The position numbers were made by a program, and so were the translations under genes. Of a stretch of DNA of 38,704 nucleotides, positions 24,323-31,714 are shown piece after piece. Within the stretch, counting starts at the first letter, position 1, and every line of letters starts with the position of its first letter. The stretch is from a virus: positions 1 through 38,704 of the IMG/VR virus record IMGVR_UViG_3300013094_000128. One strand, written 5' to 3'. Under the pieces are notes generated by a model. It saw nothing but the letters and a program-made list of their open reading frames with translations. It searched no databases and was not told the DNA's origin.

Positions 24323-24712
24323 TTATGCTTTGATCAAAAACAGATCAGCATACAACCCGGTAAATTGCTTGCCGGCATATCGGGCGAGGTCCGAGGATGC
24401 GAACGAAAGGCGGGACCCGACGCGCGAAGTCGAGCGAACGCAACCGAAGCCGTGGTACGAAAGACCGAGACCCGAACCATTATCATCTTCCATATCGAAC
24501 CATGGATAATATTTGTATTCACGGTTATTTTTCCAGTCAGGTGTCCAGCCCTCGTTAAGCGCCTCGGCGATAACAGAAAGCTTGTACTGGGCGATTTGAG
24601 CGGCCTGATCTTTCTCTCTTAATTTTGATACATCAGGTAATGCTGCAGGATCCAATCCTAATGCCTGGCAGGCATCTTCAAATGATTTTATTTTGTCTGT
24701 GATATTGCTCAT
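24323..24712 (-). CDS. DGR target protein, proximal copy (VR1)
   Basis: 129 residues. Helical N-terminus (ITDKIKSFEDACQALGLDP, then YKLSVIAEALNEGWTPDW), KYYPWF at 67-72, variable stretch at about 78-101 (GSGLGLSYHGFGC, VRSTSRVGSR), and a helical C-terminus (SSDLARYAGKQFTGLYADLF). The variable DNA 24410-24480 differs from the template at 12 core sites, all template adenines. There is no signal or membrane segment, so it is probably cytosolic or a small virion component. I recall this build in Bacteroidota DGR-associated phage proteins; the ligand is unknown. The start lies 2 bases after the stop of the next target gene. Confidence 0.9.
   Translation of the reverse strand: MSNITDKIKSFEDACQALGLDPAALPDVSKLREKDQAAQIAQYKLSVIAEALNEGWTPDWKNNREYKYYPWFDMEDDNGSGLGLSYHGFGCVRSTSRVGSRLSFASSDLARYAGKQFTGLYADLFLIKA
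24410..24480 (-). repeat. DGR variable repeat VR1
   Basis: Gap-free match to the template repeat over 71 bases with 12 core differences (plus strand: T to C seven times, T to G three times, T to A twice), each at a template adenine in coding sense. No change is found at any other template base. Confidence 0.93.
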
Positions 24713-24714
24713 GG

Positions 24715-25206
24715 CTAATTTTTTAAATTGTTGCTGTATTCGTTGTAGATATCGATAAACTCCCGGCCAACATACTCAGCGAGTTCGCTGGACCGTAAAA
24801 CAAGGCGGGACCCGACGCGCGAACACGAGTCAGCGCAATCGCAGCCGTAGTACGAAAGACCGAGACCCGAAGAGTTAGCCTTAAACCAAGGGTAATATTT
24901 AGCCTCTTGGGTATTGCGGTAATCAGGCACCCAACCCTCGTTAAGTGCCTCAATGATCGTGGCCAGTTTAACGTAGGCGTTTACGCTGATCTTAAAGTCA
25001 TCGTCGGTAGATGATGGATAAGGCAATAATTCCTCAGGGTCAACGCCAAGCTCAGCGCAGGCGTCCGAAAATGATTTAATGCGGTCGGTAATTTTGCCGC
25101 TAAATACGTCCTGTCCCAGCAAATCGGTTAACAGGGCTTTACCCTTGGCATCGGCATTTTTAAAGGCTGTCAGGGCATTTTTTTTGTTGATAGTGATTTC
25201 ACTCAT
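24715..25206 (-). CDS. DGR target protein, second copy (VR2)
   Basis: 163 residues. Compared with its neighbour it has about 35 extra N-terminal residues (NKKNALTAFKNADAKGKALL), then the same plan: ITDRIKSFSDACAELGVDP, ATIIEALNEGWVPDY, KYYPWF (103-108), variable stretch 112-134 (SSGLGLSYYGCDC, ADSCSRVGSR) and a helical tail (SSELAEYVGREFIDIYNEYS). Its VR carries 11 core differences from the template, all at adenines. The three Cys in the variable stretch (C122, C124, C128) arose from template Tyr/Tyr/Asn codons. Tandem duplication of target genes is evident. Confidence 0.9.
   Translation of the reverse strand: MSEITINKKNALTAFKNADAKGKALLTDLLGQDVFSGKITDRIKSFSDACAELGVDPEELLPYPSSTDDDFKISVNAYVKLATIIEALNEGWVPDYRNTQEAKYYPWFKANSSGLGLSYYGCDCADSCSRVGSRLVLRSSELAEYVGREFIDIYNEYSNNLKN
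24805..24871 (-). repeat. DGR variable repeat VR2
   Basis: 67-base gap-free match to the template repeat with 11 differences, all at template adenines (plus strand T to C eight times, T to A twice, T to G once). It shares a further GAAGAGT flank with the distal VR3, whereas VR1 shares GAACCAT with the template. Confidence 0.93.
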
Positions 25207-25225
25207 ATTGTTTTACGTTAATTTT

Positions 25226-25477
25226 TTAAGATAAATCAGGTTTTGTTGGAGCATTCGAGCTGTGTAATTCTGATGGCACTAAACCATCAATTAAGATCTC
25301 GGCCGCTTCATCGCCATTTTGCCGGCATAATCTGCTTATTTCGTCTATGCATTCATTGTGAGGTTTATTTCGTGCTTTAACAAAAGCGGCAATTCTGGAT
25401 GCGCGAAATCGGGTTAAAGCAAGTATGTATTCGTTTTGCTCCTTTATTGTACCCGAAGGATTTAAAAACTCGCTCAT
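25226..25477 (-). CDS. small hypothetical protein
   Basis: An 83-residue, helical, Arg-rich protein (LTRFRASRIAAFVKARNKP, then IDEISRLCRQNGDEAAEIL). It lies between the MBL-fold gene (2 bases) and the DGR targets (19 bases), so it is in the same operon. No family recognised. Confidence 0.5.
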   Translation of the reverse strand: MSEFLNPSGTIKEQNEYILALTRFRASRIAAFVKARNKPHNECIDEISRLCRQNGDEAAEILIDGLVPSELHSSNAPTKPDLS

Positions 25478-25479
25478 GA

Positions 25480-26217
25480 TCAGAAAGGTATTTTGTTAAA
25501 TGGTATAGTCATGTTTTTCTCAGCGATGTGGACGTTCTTTAACGTCAGCTGCTCAACCTCTTTTTTAAAAGCAGCTGCATCACTATTGCTATCCGATAAA
25601 TGGATCAGCACAATGTTATTTACCGCCCTCAGATCATTTGCGTCCAGAAATTCCATACAGGTATCCAGGTTCATATGCGATTGCAATACACGGTTTCGCA
25701 GAAACTCTGGTGATTCGCCATTACGGACCTTTTTGTCCAAAATCGCCTGGCTGTAGTTTGCTTCGATTAAAATGTTGTTCAAACCTGGAAAGGTAAATGG
25801 GCAATAGTAGCTGTCTGTTATAAACACTATTCTGCCGCATTCTTCGTGTTCAATTAAAAAGTTAAATGGCTCCCGGCAATCATGCACTGCTTCAAACGGT
25901 TTAACTTTAAAACTGCCTATCTTTACCTGCTTTTCACATTCCAGGGCGTGAATCCTGTGGCTGGTTACTCCCATACCTTCAATTGTTCCTGCAGATGCGT
26001 AAACATTCATTCCGCATGCAATCACATCCTTCACCGCCGAGCAATGGTCCTTATGCTCATGTGACACCAGCACGCCAACCGCTTGGCTGAGGTCGAAATT
26101 AAGGGCCTGCTTAATCTGCTGTATTTTCACGCCGCACTCAATGATTAGGACTTCGTTTGCAGCTACAAGCAAATAGCAATTGCCGGCGGATGAAGAGGAT
26201 ATGATCTTTAGTATCAT
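25480..26217 (-). CDS. metallo-beta-lactamase-fold hydrolase
   Basis: 245 residues. It starts LKIISSSSAGNCYLL, a beginning typical of YycJ/WalJ-like MBL proteins, with the metal motif SHEHKDH (HxHxDH, residues 52-58), a mid His (VHDCREPF), ITDSYY with the bridging Asp, and a late HLSD. YycJ-like enzymes are DNA exonucleases or phosphodiesterases. Here it follows RecT with a 1-base overlap, the place where phages often have the exonuclease partner of an annealase; so a recombination nuclease role is a reasonable inference. Confidence 0.78.
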   Translation of the reverse strand: MILKIISSSSAGNCYLLVAANEVLIIECGVKIQQIKQALNFDLSQAVGVLVSHEHKDHCSAVKDVIACGMNVYASAGTIEGMGVTSHRIHALECEKQVKIGSFKVKPFEAVHDCREPFNFLIEHEECGRIVFITDSYYCPFTFPGLNNILIEANYSQAILDKKVRNGESPEFLRNRVLQSHMNLDTCMEFLDANDLRAVNNIVLIHLSDSNSDAAAFKKEVEQLTLKNVHIAEKNMTIPFNKIPF

Positions 26218-27278
26218 TAAAATTGTATTTGTGGTTGTATGGGTTTGCTATTTGAGTTTTCAGGAACGGATGAACCAGGCTGCTTTTCCTCCGATGCCTC
26301 TGGTTTTTTCGGTTCACCCTCGGTCAGCTTTTTATCTTCTACCACATTAGCATCTTCGAATGTCAATTCAGACCGGTTTGCATTTGCAGCTATTTCGCCC
26401 TTCACACGATCGGCAACATTATCGCGTACATCCGCTTCCAGCGTGCGCAGGAAGTGCTCGTCTATTTTCTCACTGTCTATAGTGATATCATTATATGCTG
26501 CACGATAAATAGTTTTCCAACACATTTCATCGAACCACCCTTCGACTGTTTCCTTACCGTTCTTTCTGCCATTTTCCCATTTATCCTTTTCGCCTCCCCA
26601 AAACTCGGCTGAAGCATAAGCCGGTTTCCTTTTTTCGATATCGGCAAGCGAAAAGGTGCGCAGCTTATTCTTTTCCGGATGATCAGTAAAAGAGTGATAA
26701 TAAAACCCGCCTCTGATGGCCCCACGGTTAAAGTCATCCGTAACGTTAAAAGTGTAGGATTCAATAGGGTTATTTTTATCCTTTTTGATAGATTTGAATT
26801 CATCGTTGGAATAAACTAACTCTACCACCACATCATCAGGCATTTCGAGACCGTATTTTTTCGCTTTAATTTCGATACCACGATATCCCATCATGAAGGT
26901 GATATCGTATTTATTGGATGACGTATTTTTGTAGGGGATCAGGTTGATCTGGTTAGCTTGGATAGGATCAAGACCCACCGAAGAGAACGAAACCACATCA
27001 ACCGCCAGTTTTTGCATGTTAACGTTTTCCCAGGTGAAAGCAAGCAAATCTCGTTTATCCTCGGCTTTAGCCATCCTTTTGCGCTCGTTTTCCTTAAGCG
27101 TTGCATCCAGTTTGATGAAATAATTCTGTATCAGCTTCCTTTGGAAATTGGTCAGCGATACGGCCCCTGCGTTGGCTCCAAACTCATTCATCACCATTTG
27201 GGTGAAACGTTCGCTTTGCGACGCTTTAGGAGTTTGCGGAGCAGGTAGATTATTTGTTTTTTCTTTATCTGTTGACAT
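26217..27278 (-). CDS. recT: RecT-family single-strand annealing protein
   Basis: 353 residues. Characteristic RecT sequence: AFTWENVNMQKLAVDVVSFS followed by SVGLDP, NLIPYKN, DITFMMGYRGIEIKAKKYG and the C-terminal IYRAAYNDITIDSEKI. The last 50 residues are acidic and Pro/Glu-rich (EPKKPEASEEKQPGSS), a flexible tail that may bind partners. It anneals single strands in phage recombination; the neighbours (MBL-fold nuclease, SbcC-like ATPase) complete a recombination module. Confidence 0.9.
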   Translation of the reverse strand: MSTDKEKTNNLPAPQTPKASQSERFTQMVMNEFGANAGAVSLTNFQRKLIQNYFIKLDATLKENERKRMAKAEDKRDLLAFTWENVNMQKLAVDVVSFSSVGLDPIQANQINLIPYKNTSSNKYDITFMMGYRGIEIKAKKYGLEMPDDVVVELVYSNDEFKSIKKDKNNPIESYTFNVTDDFNRGAIRGGFYYHSFTDHPEKNKLRTFSLADIEKRKPAYASAEFWGGEKDKWENGRKNGKETVEGWFDEMCWKTIYRAAYNDITIDSEKIDEHFLRTLEADVRDNVADRVKGEIAANANRSELTFEDANVVEDKKLTEGEPKKPEASEEKQPGSSVPENSNSKPIQPQIQF

Positions 27279-27306
27279 TATAATAATTTTTGAATTGAGT
27301 TAATAA

Positions 27307-29319
27307 TTAGGCTACAGCTAATTGTTCTGAACCTGTTACTATCCTGATCTGCTTATCTTCGGGAGATACAACCAGGTTAATTACCTGTGCATCGGTTTCA
27401 GGAATATTGCTAACGCTTTCGCGGTTATCTAAAAATATTGGTGCTGATATACCAAAGAAATCGCTGAGAGTGTTGATGATCCGGATACCGGCCCATATTC
27501 TGCCAGCGGTGTTCAGATCGGAAAAAGGCACACCTTTGTACATTGTTTCGCATGTTGGCGTTTCGCCTCCATTTACCTGGCGATCAAAAAGCTTAAAGGT
27601 TACATCCTTAAATTTACCGTTTACCCTTTCTTCCAAAATATCCATTTTCGCACGATCAAAACTATCGATCAAAAACTCGGTGCGCTCAAGATTTGCCAGC
27701 TCCTGTGAAAGTGTTTTTTCTTCGGCTTTCAGCTGCTCGATGCGTTCATCAGCACGCTTGTTTTGTTCTCTGCTGTTAAGCTGCTTTTTGAGCAAATCAA
27801 GCTCTGCATTCACCTGATTTTTTTGCAGGGTGAATACTGAATGATCAGGACGCTGTATCTGTGGCGCGGATCCATTAAGCTTAGCAAGACTCGAGGTAAC
27901 CTGAATGTAATCATCATTAGCTGCCAGTATATCATCAAGCGATTGAGCATTGGATGGATTGATTGAACCGGCATCGAACGATTTTAATTCGCTTTCGGCA
28001 GATTCTCTTGCTAAAATGTGCTGCTGCAGGCGCTCCTCAATGTCGGCCAAATCAGCATCAATCTGTTTGATCCGGGCTGATTTAGCCCGGCCATCCTCAT
28101 TGATCTTATTCAGCTGCCTGGCTTTGTCGTTATTGAAGTTGGCAGTAAGCGTGGCTTTTTTACTTTCGATATCGCCTTCTTCAAAAGCACGTTTGCAGGC
28201 TGGGCAATGAAAGGCGCCTTCATCAAATTTAATTTCAGACTCATTCACGCTTGCCCATTTTTCACGCAGCTGCTGTATTTCATTATCAAGACTGTCCCGG
28301 TTGCTTTTTAGACTTTTAATAGTGTTTTGAGCATTATCTATTGCCCGTTGCGCTTCTGTCACTTTATTGGATAACTCATTCAAGCGCATCCTGGCACCAC
28401 TCTTTTCATTTTCGATCTTCATCGATACTTCGTTGGTGATAGCTATTTTACGGGCTGCAAGCAAATGAATTTCTTGTTGGTGCTTATTGTAAGCTTCGTG
28501 CTGAGCCTCAACGGCTTTATTGGCGTCGGTAATCGCAGCATCTATTTTTTCAATCTCGGCCTTTTTAGCTTCAATTGCTGTTGCAATCGCGGACCAATCA
28601 AGTTCATCCGATTTGCTGCGCGAAGCCTCGTCGATTCGGGCTGGAATCATTTCCAAATCAGCCTTTAACTTTTTCTTTTGCTCGCCGATCATCTTCTTAT
28701 AATCGAGCGTAGTTTTAACGATCTTAAGCTTTTCGATCATAGCAGCAACAGCGCTACGGTTACTGTCTGTCGTGATGGTAGCAAATATTTCTTCATCACT
28801 TATTTTGCCGGCTATGGTAAGAAGAATGTCCCGGCGATTGCGCCATCCCCAATTGGTGGTATTGCTGTTAAAATAAAGGGGGTTGGTGATCATCTTCAAA
28901 ACGTTCTCGTCAAAGAGCCCGTTGAGTTTGGCCTGATAATCATATTGCTGTACCGGCACTTCGTTGAAGTAATAAATGGTTTCATTACCGGTGTACTCGC
29001 TGAGCTCACTGCCGCGCTTCTTCTGCCATTTTTCGCGGTAAACCTTACGAAGGGTAACGTCGGTACCATTGGCAGTAATAATGGCCGTTACTTCATGATC
29101 AGCACGGTTAAGCGAAGTGTCGACCGTGTTTTTAATATTGAAGTCTTTCTGATCATTGCTGTTTTTACCGGTAAGCAACCAGTGCCAGGCATCGGAAATT
29201 GTTGTTTTGCCAACTTCATTGGCGGCAAAAATATTAGTGTTACAAGGGTCAAAGTTTATAGTTAGTTCTTTTATCCCTTTGAAGTTATTTATGATAAGTG
29301 TATTTAGTAAAATTTTCAT
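27307..29319 (-). CDS. SbcC/Rad50-like AAA ATPase
   Basis: 670 residues. N-terminal ABC-type half with INNFKGIKELTINFD and Walker A ANEVGKTT (33-40); long coiled-coil arms (about 200-370 and 385-560); a Rad50-like zinc hook CPAC at 372-375; C-terminal half with the D-loop region IFLDNRESVSNIPETDAQVI. The length is below bacterial SbcC (about 1,000) but normal for phage versions. Probably handles DNA ends with a nuclease partner; no SbcD gene is adjacent, though the MBL-fold protein or the PD-(D/E)XK proteins might serve. Confidence 0.85.
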   Translation of the reverse strand: MKILLNTLIINNFKGIKELTINFDPCNTNIFAANEVGKTTISDAWHWLLTGKNSNDQKDFNIKNTVDTSLNRADHEVTAIITANGTDVTLRKVYREKWQKKRGSELSEYTGNETIYYFNEVPVQQYDYQAKLNGLFDENVLKMITNPLYFNSNTTNWGWRNRRDILLTIAGKISDEEIFATITTDSNRSAVAAMIEKLKIVKTTLDYKKMIGEQKKKLKADLEMIPARIDEASRSKSDELDWSAIATAIEAKKAEIEKIDAAITDANKAVEAQHEAYNKHQQEIHLLAARKIAITNEVSMKIENEKSGARMRLNELSNKVTEAQRAIDNAQNTIKSLKSNRDSLDNEIQQLREKWASVNESEIKFDEGAFHCPACKRAFEEGDIESKKATLTANFNNDKARQLNKINEDGRAKSARIKQIDADLADIEERLQQHILARESAESELKSFDAGSINPSNAQSLDDILAANDDYIQVTSSLAKLNGSAPQIQRPDHSVFTLQKNQVNAELDLLKKQLNSREQNKRADERIEQLKAEEKTLSQELANLERTEFLIDSFDRAKMDILEERVNGKFKDVTFKLFDRQVNGGETPTCETMYKGVPFSDLNTAGRIWAGIRIINTLSDFFGISAPIFLDNRESVSNIPETDAQVINLVVSPEDKQIRIVTGSEQLAVA

Positions 29320-29323
29320 TGCC

Positions 29324-29584
29324 TTATTTTTTTAATGCTTTAACCTTTGATGAATTATTGATCAGCCTTTTGGCTTCATCAATTTGGGCCTGACCGGTAT
29401 GGACCATAAGCTCCAGTTCTCGGCGGATATATACCGCCCAGGAATTGAAGTTTTTGACATGCTCGGCCGCGGTAACTGTAGTATGCCTTTTATATCCCTG
29501 AGGAAATACTGTAGTTTGACAACTACGAACCCGAAGGCCTTTACCTGGGTACCACACTACTACCCTATTGTTGTGGTTTTTCAT
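29324..29584 (-). CDS. small hypothetical protein
   Basis: An 86-residue basic protein (VVVWYPGKGLRVRSC, then FNSWAVYIRRELELMVH) of mixed beta and helical type. It lies directly before the SbcC-like gene (4 bases) and overlaps its upstream neighbour by 20 bases. No family recognised. Confidence 0.5.
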   Translation of the reverse strand: MKNHNNRVVVWYPGKGLRVRSCQTTVFPQGYKRHTTVTAAEHVKNFNSWAVYIRRELELMVHTGQAQIDEAKRLINNSSKVKALKK

Positions 29585-29870
29585 TTGGTACCTCCTCGTT
29601 AAGTTTTAAAACAGATTTGTTGGCCGAGATATACTCCCTGATCATCCCTTTTAGATCTTCGGGAATCTTTGGATCAGGAATTAATGAAAGCAAAAGATGA
29701 TTCGTTTTCATCAAAGCATTTACCAAAGGGGTCTGATTCCGCTCAATCCGATCAATGGTAAAATCAACTATTACTTGTTCCATTTTACGCGGATCATTTA
29801 GATCATCAGAAATCCATTGATTGTATGTTCTGGTCCAATCGGTACCAAGCTGCGCTTTTAATAAACTCAT
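29565..29870 (-). CDS. hypothetical protein
   Basis: 101 residues from the ATG at 29870, which forms an ATGA overlap with the preceding stop; a longer frame beginning at 29909 (MCCLPGFWKG) lies inside the upstream gene and is unlikely. The protein is helical (KMEQVIVDFTIDRIERNQTP, then EDLKGMIREYISANKS). The function is unknown. Confidence 0.5.
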   Translation of the reverse strand: MSLLKAQLGTDWTRTYNQWISDDLNDPRKMEQVIVDFTIDRIERNQTPLVNALMKTNHLLLSLIPDPKIPEDLKGMIREYISANKSVLKLNEEVPNEKPQQ

Positions 29871-30205
29871 TTCGATATCTCCTTTCCAGAAGCCAGGTAG
29901 GCAGCACAAATAGCATTGAGATTGGTATCGATGTACTCAGATAGATTAATGTCGATCTCATTTGTTTTGGGAAGAACTTCGAAATATTCGCAAACAAAAA
30001 TTTCGAAGTTTAAAAGGGAAATCCTCACATCATTTTGAGAAAGATCTTGCAGGTAATATACCTGAACAAATGTGGGATATGCTACTGCCTGAATAATGGT
30101 TATTCTGGGCTTTGAGGCTATAGCTTTTTCGAATGCCTCGTTAGCTCTTTTCAATTTGTTGGTATTGAAAAAGCCATTTTGATTTACTAACTTTGTCCTA
30201 ATCAT
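29867..30205 (-). CDS. hypothetical protein
   Basis: 112 residues, soluble, mixed fold (RITIIQAVAYPTFVQVYYLQ in the middle, helical ends). No known motif. It is the first gene after a hairpin at 30238-30261 and starts a chain of overlapping genes leading to the SbcC-like ATPase. Confidence 0.45.
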   Translation of the reverse strand: MIRTKLVNQNGFFNTNKLKRANEAFEKAIASKPRITIIQAVAYPTFVQVYYLQDLSQNDVRISLLNFEIFVCEYFEVLPKTNEIDINLSEYIDTNLNAICAAYLASGKEISK

Positions 30206-30237
30206 TGATAAAAAAATTTAAAATTGTTACTACTTAG

Positions 30238-30261
30238 AAGCCGGCGCCAACCGGCTTTTTT
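30238..30261 (+). terminator. strong hairpin with T-run on the plus strand
   Basis: A 7-bp stem AAGCCGG / CCGGCTT with loop CGCCAA, followed by T on the plus strand, has the form of an intrinsic terminator for rightward transcription. On the minus strand it lies between a 52-residue gene and the next gene, with no good T-run, so leftward transcription should pass. It could protect the immunity region from rightward read-through. Confidence 0.6.
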
Positions 30262-30418
30262 ATTTTGATAAAGAACGATTCCGGACCTTCCGGTTATGAT
30301 CTTTTATAATCTGCTCTCTTAAACCAGCCAAAAAAACGGGATCCTTATCCATCGATAGCTTTTTAGTTTTAGCGATGGTTTGTGAACTTTCATTTTTATA
30401 GGCTATTCTGAGCGCCAT
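30260..30418 (-). CDS. small basic protein (52 aa)
   Basis: A 52-codon frame, MALRIAYKNESSQTIAKTKK at the start and DHNRKVRNRSLSK at the end, strongly basic. It starts 2 bases after the stop of the upstream gene and fills the gap before the hairpin. Probably a nucleic-acid-binding or regulatory early peptide; no family recognised. Confidence 0.55.
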   Translation of the reverse strand: MALRIAYKNESSQTIAKTKKLSMDKDPVFLAGLREQIIKDHNRKVRNRSLSK

Positions 30419-30420
30419 TT

Positions 30421-30636
30421 TTACAATCCAATTATTTTATATTCGGGCAACCACCCTGGTATATCCCGCTGCATTTCCAAAACAAACTCAGCAAGGTTTA
30501 TCACAGCTTGCCAGTAACCGTTGATGCTCTCTTCCTCAGCCTGAGTGCGGCCCTGCATTTTAGGTGCATTAGGGTTTCTGAAAAGCCATACCCCTTTTTC
30601 AGGATCATGATGATCAATGATTGCAAGCTCTGCCAT
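30421..30636 (-). CDS. small hypothetical early protein
   Basis: A 71-residue protein (ELAIIDHHDPEKGVWLFRNP, then INGYWQAVINLAEFVLEMQR) without known motifs. It is the second gene of the leftward early operon, 8 bases after the first. Early phage genes of this kind often modulate host functions; nothing in the sequence tells which. Confidence 0.5.
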   Translation of the reverse strand: MAELAIIDHHDPEKGVWLFRNPNAPKMQGRTQAEEESINGYWQAVINLAEFVLEMQRDIPGWLPEYKIIGL

Positions 30637-30644
30637 GGTTATGC

Positions 30645-30857
30645 TTATTTAACAATATCACTAAGTCTCCAAACACGGGTTTCTTTTGGTTCTTCGCGGC
30701 TGGTTTTGATTATAAATTGCTTATTTGTTGCAGCGTGCATTCTGGTAATATTCGTTGACCAGCTATCTCTTTTTTCCTTTGAGATCAATATGCTGCCGCC
30801 AACTTCGAGTTCATCAAGTAATTGTTTATAGGTTTTCGGCATTTCTATTGCTTCCAT
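30645..30857 (-). CDS. first gene of the leftward early operon, small hypothetical protein
   Basis: A 70-residue protein: TYKQLLDELEVGGSILISKE, then NITRMHAATNKQFIIKTSRE and WRLSDIVK. The helix followed by beta strands looks like a small DNA-binding fold, which would suit a Cro-like position just across the operators from the repressor, but no clear helix-turn-helix is seen. An in-frame ATG at 30842 is an alternative start. Transcription is expected from the promoter at 30896-30925. Confidence 0.5.
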   Translation of the reverse strand: MEAIEMPKTYKQLLDELEVGGSILISKEKRDSWSTNITRMHAATNKQFIIKTSREEPKETRVWRLSDIVK

Positions 30858-30877
30858 AATGTTTATTTTTATTTAGA

Positions 30878-30978
30878 TTTGTTTGTAAAGACATACAAAT
30901 ATAAACAGATTTTGTTAATTCCAAAATTTTTTAACAAAAATTGTTTATTATTTATCAACACTACTAAATAATAAACAA
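30878..30978. promoter_or_regulatory. immunity operator region with three inverted repeats
   Basis: Between the divergent repressor and early genes. Repeat 1: TTTGTTTGT, aaag, ACATACAAA (30878-30899, 8 of 9 pairs). Repeat 2: TTTTGTTAA, 12 bases, TTAACAAAA (30910-30939, perfect). Repeat 3: TTGTTTATTATTTA, 10 bases, TAAATAATAAACAA (30941-30978, perfect 14-bp arms). Repeat 1 overlaps the -7 box and repeat 2 encloses the -33 box of the early promoter, and repeat 3 lies just before the repressor start, the layout for repression of early genes plus autoregulation. Confidence 0.75.
30896..30925 (-). promoter_or_regulatory. leftward early promoter, Bacteroidota type
   Basis: On the minus strand, TTTG (30922-30925) is followed after 18 bases by TATATTTG (30896-30903), matching the Bacteroidota consensus TTTG, about 19 bases, TAnnTTTG. 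It points toward the early operon and is embedded in the operator repeats. Confidence 0.75.
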
Positions 30979-30983
30979 AAACA

Positions 30984-31703
30984 GTGAAAGCAACAGATAA
31001 AGAAAGATTTATAAAAATGGTTGAAGCTCTTTTGAAAAGCGATAGTCAGCTTACTAGCGGAAAAATTGCAGAAAGAATGGGAGTTAGTGCTGCTTTATTT
31101 TCAAATCATCTGAATCCAAAACGCCCAATTCCTGAAAAGTTTATTGAGGATTTTATTTCCGAATTTTCCTTAAACAGGGAATTTTTTGATACAGGTATTG
31201 GAAACCCGTTAACAAATTCTGTTTTGAATGATGTGACAACTCCATATATAAAAAGGTCAGATATTGTTGTTAACCATAAAACAAACCGTCGGAAAGAAGG
31301 AACATTGATTCCATTTTATAATGCAGATTTTATGGCTGGAGTAGCAGAGAGCTATTATGAAGATGAAACCATTTACCCTGAATATTTTATGGACGTGCCG
31401 GAATTTTACGGGTGTACGGCTTTTAGGGCCTACAGCGATAGCATGGAAAGCAAAATCAGGTCAGGCAATATTCTTTTCGGCTCAAAGGTGGAAGACTGGA
31501 AAAGCCATTTGGAGTTTGGGCAGATTTATGGGATTACCTGCACAGATGGGCGACGGTATCTAAAATACATTCGTCGAAACATAATGGATGATCATTACTT
31601 CTTATTAAAAAGTGAAAATTCTAATTATGACGATTTTACCATTCCAAAAGAGAAAATTAATAACATATGGTTAATTGAGGGGTGGTTTATAAAGAACTCT
31701 TAA
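30984..31703 (+). CDS. phage repressor, HTH plus S24/LexA-type peptidase domain
   Basis: 239 residues, start codon GTG. N-terminal helix-turn-helix (SGKIAERMGVSAALFSNHLN, about 25-44). C-terminal S24 domain: catalytic Ser in AYSDSMES (S153) and Lys in RYLKYIRR (K194). A possible self-cleavage Ala-Gly lies at residues 118-119 (FMAGVAES). This is the CI/LexA architecture: it dimerises, binds the operators beside it to keep early genes silent, and is inactivated by RecA-stimulated self-cleavage after DNA damage. Cleavage is expected from the family, not shown. Confidence 0.88.
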   Translation: MKATDKERFIKMVEALLKSDSQLTSGKIAERMGVSAALFSNHLNPKRPIPEKFIEDFISEFSLNREFFDTGIGNPLTNSVLNDVTTPYIKRSDIVVNHKTNRRKEGTLIPFYNADFMAGVAESYYEDETIYPEYFMDVPEFYGCTAFRAYSDSMESKIRSGNILFGSKVEDWKSHLEFGQIYGITCTDGRRYLKYIRRNIMDDHYFLLKSENSNYDDFTIPKEKINNIWLIEGWFIKNS

Positions 31704-31714
31704 CATTTAAAATT

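Noticed and set aside
24263-24622. Plus-strand reading frame across the TR and the proximal target gene
   Set aside because: It is antisense to the target gene and variable repeat; the open frame follows from the G/C-rich repeat. It is a shadow frame.
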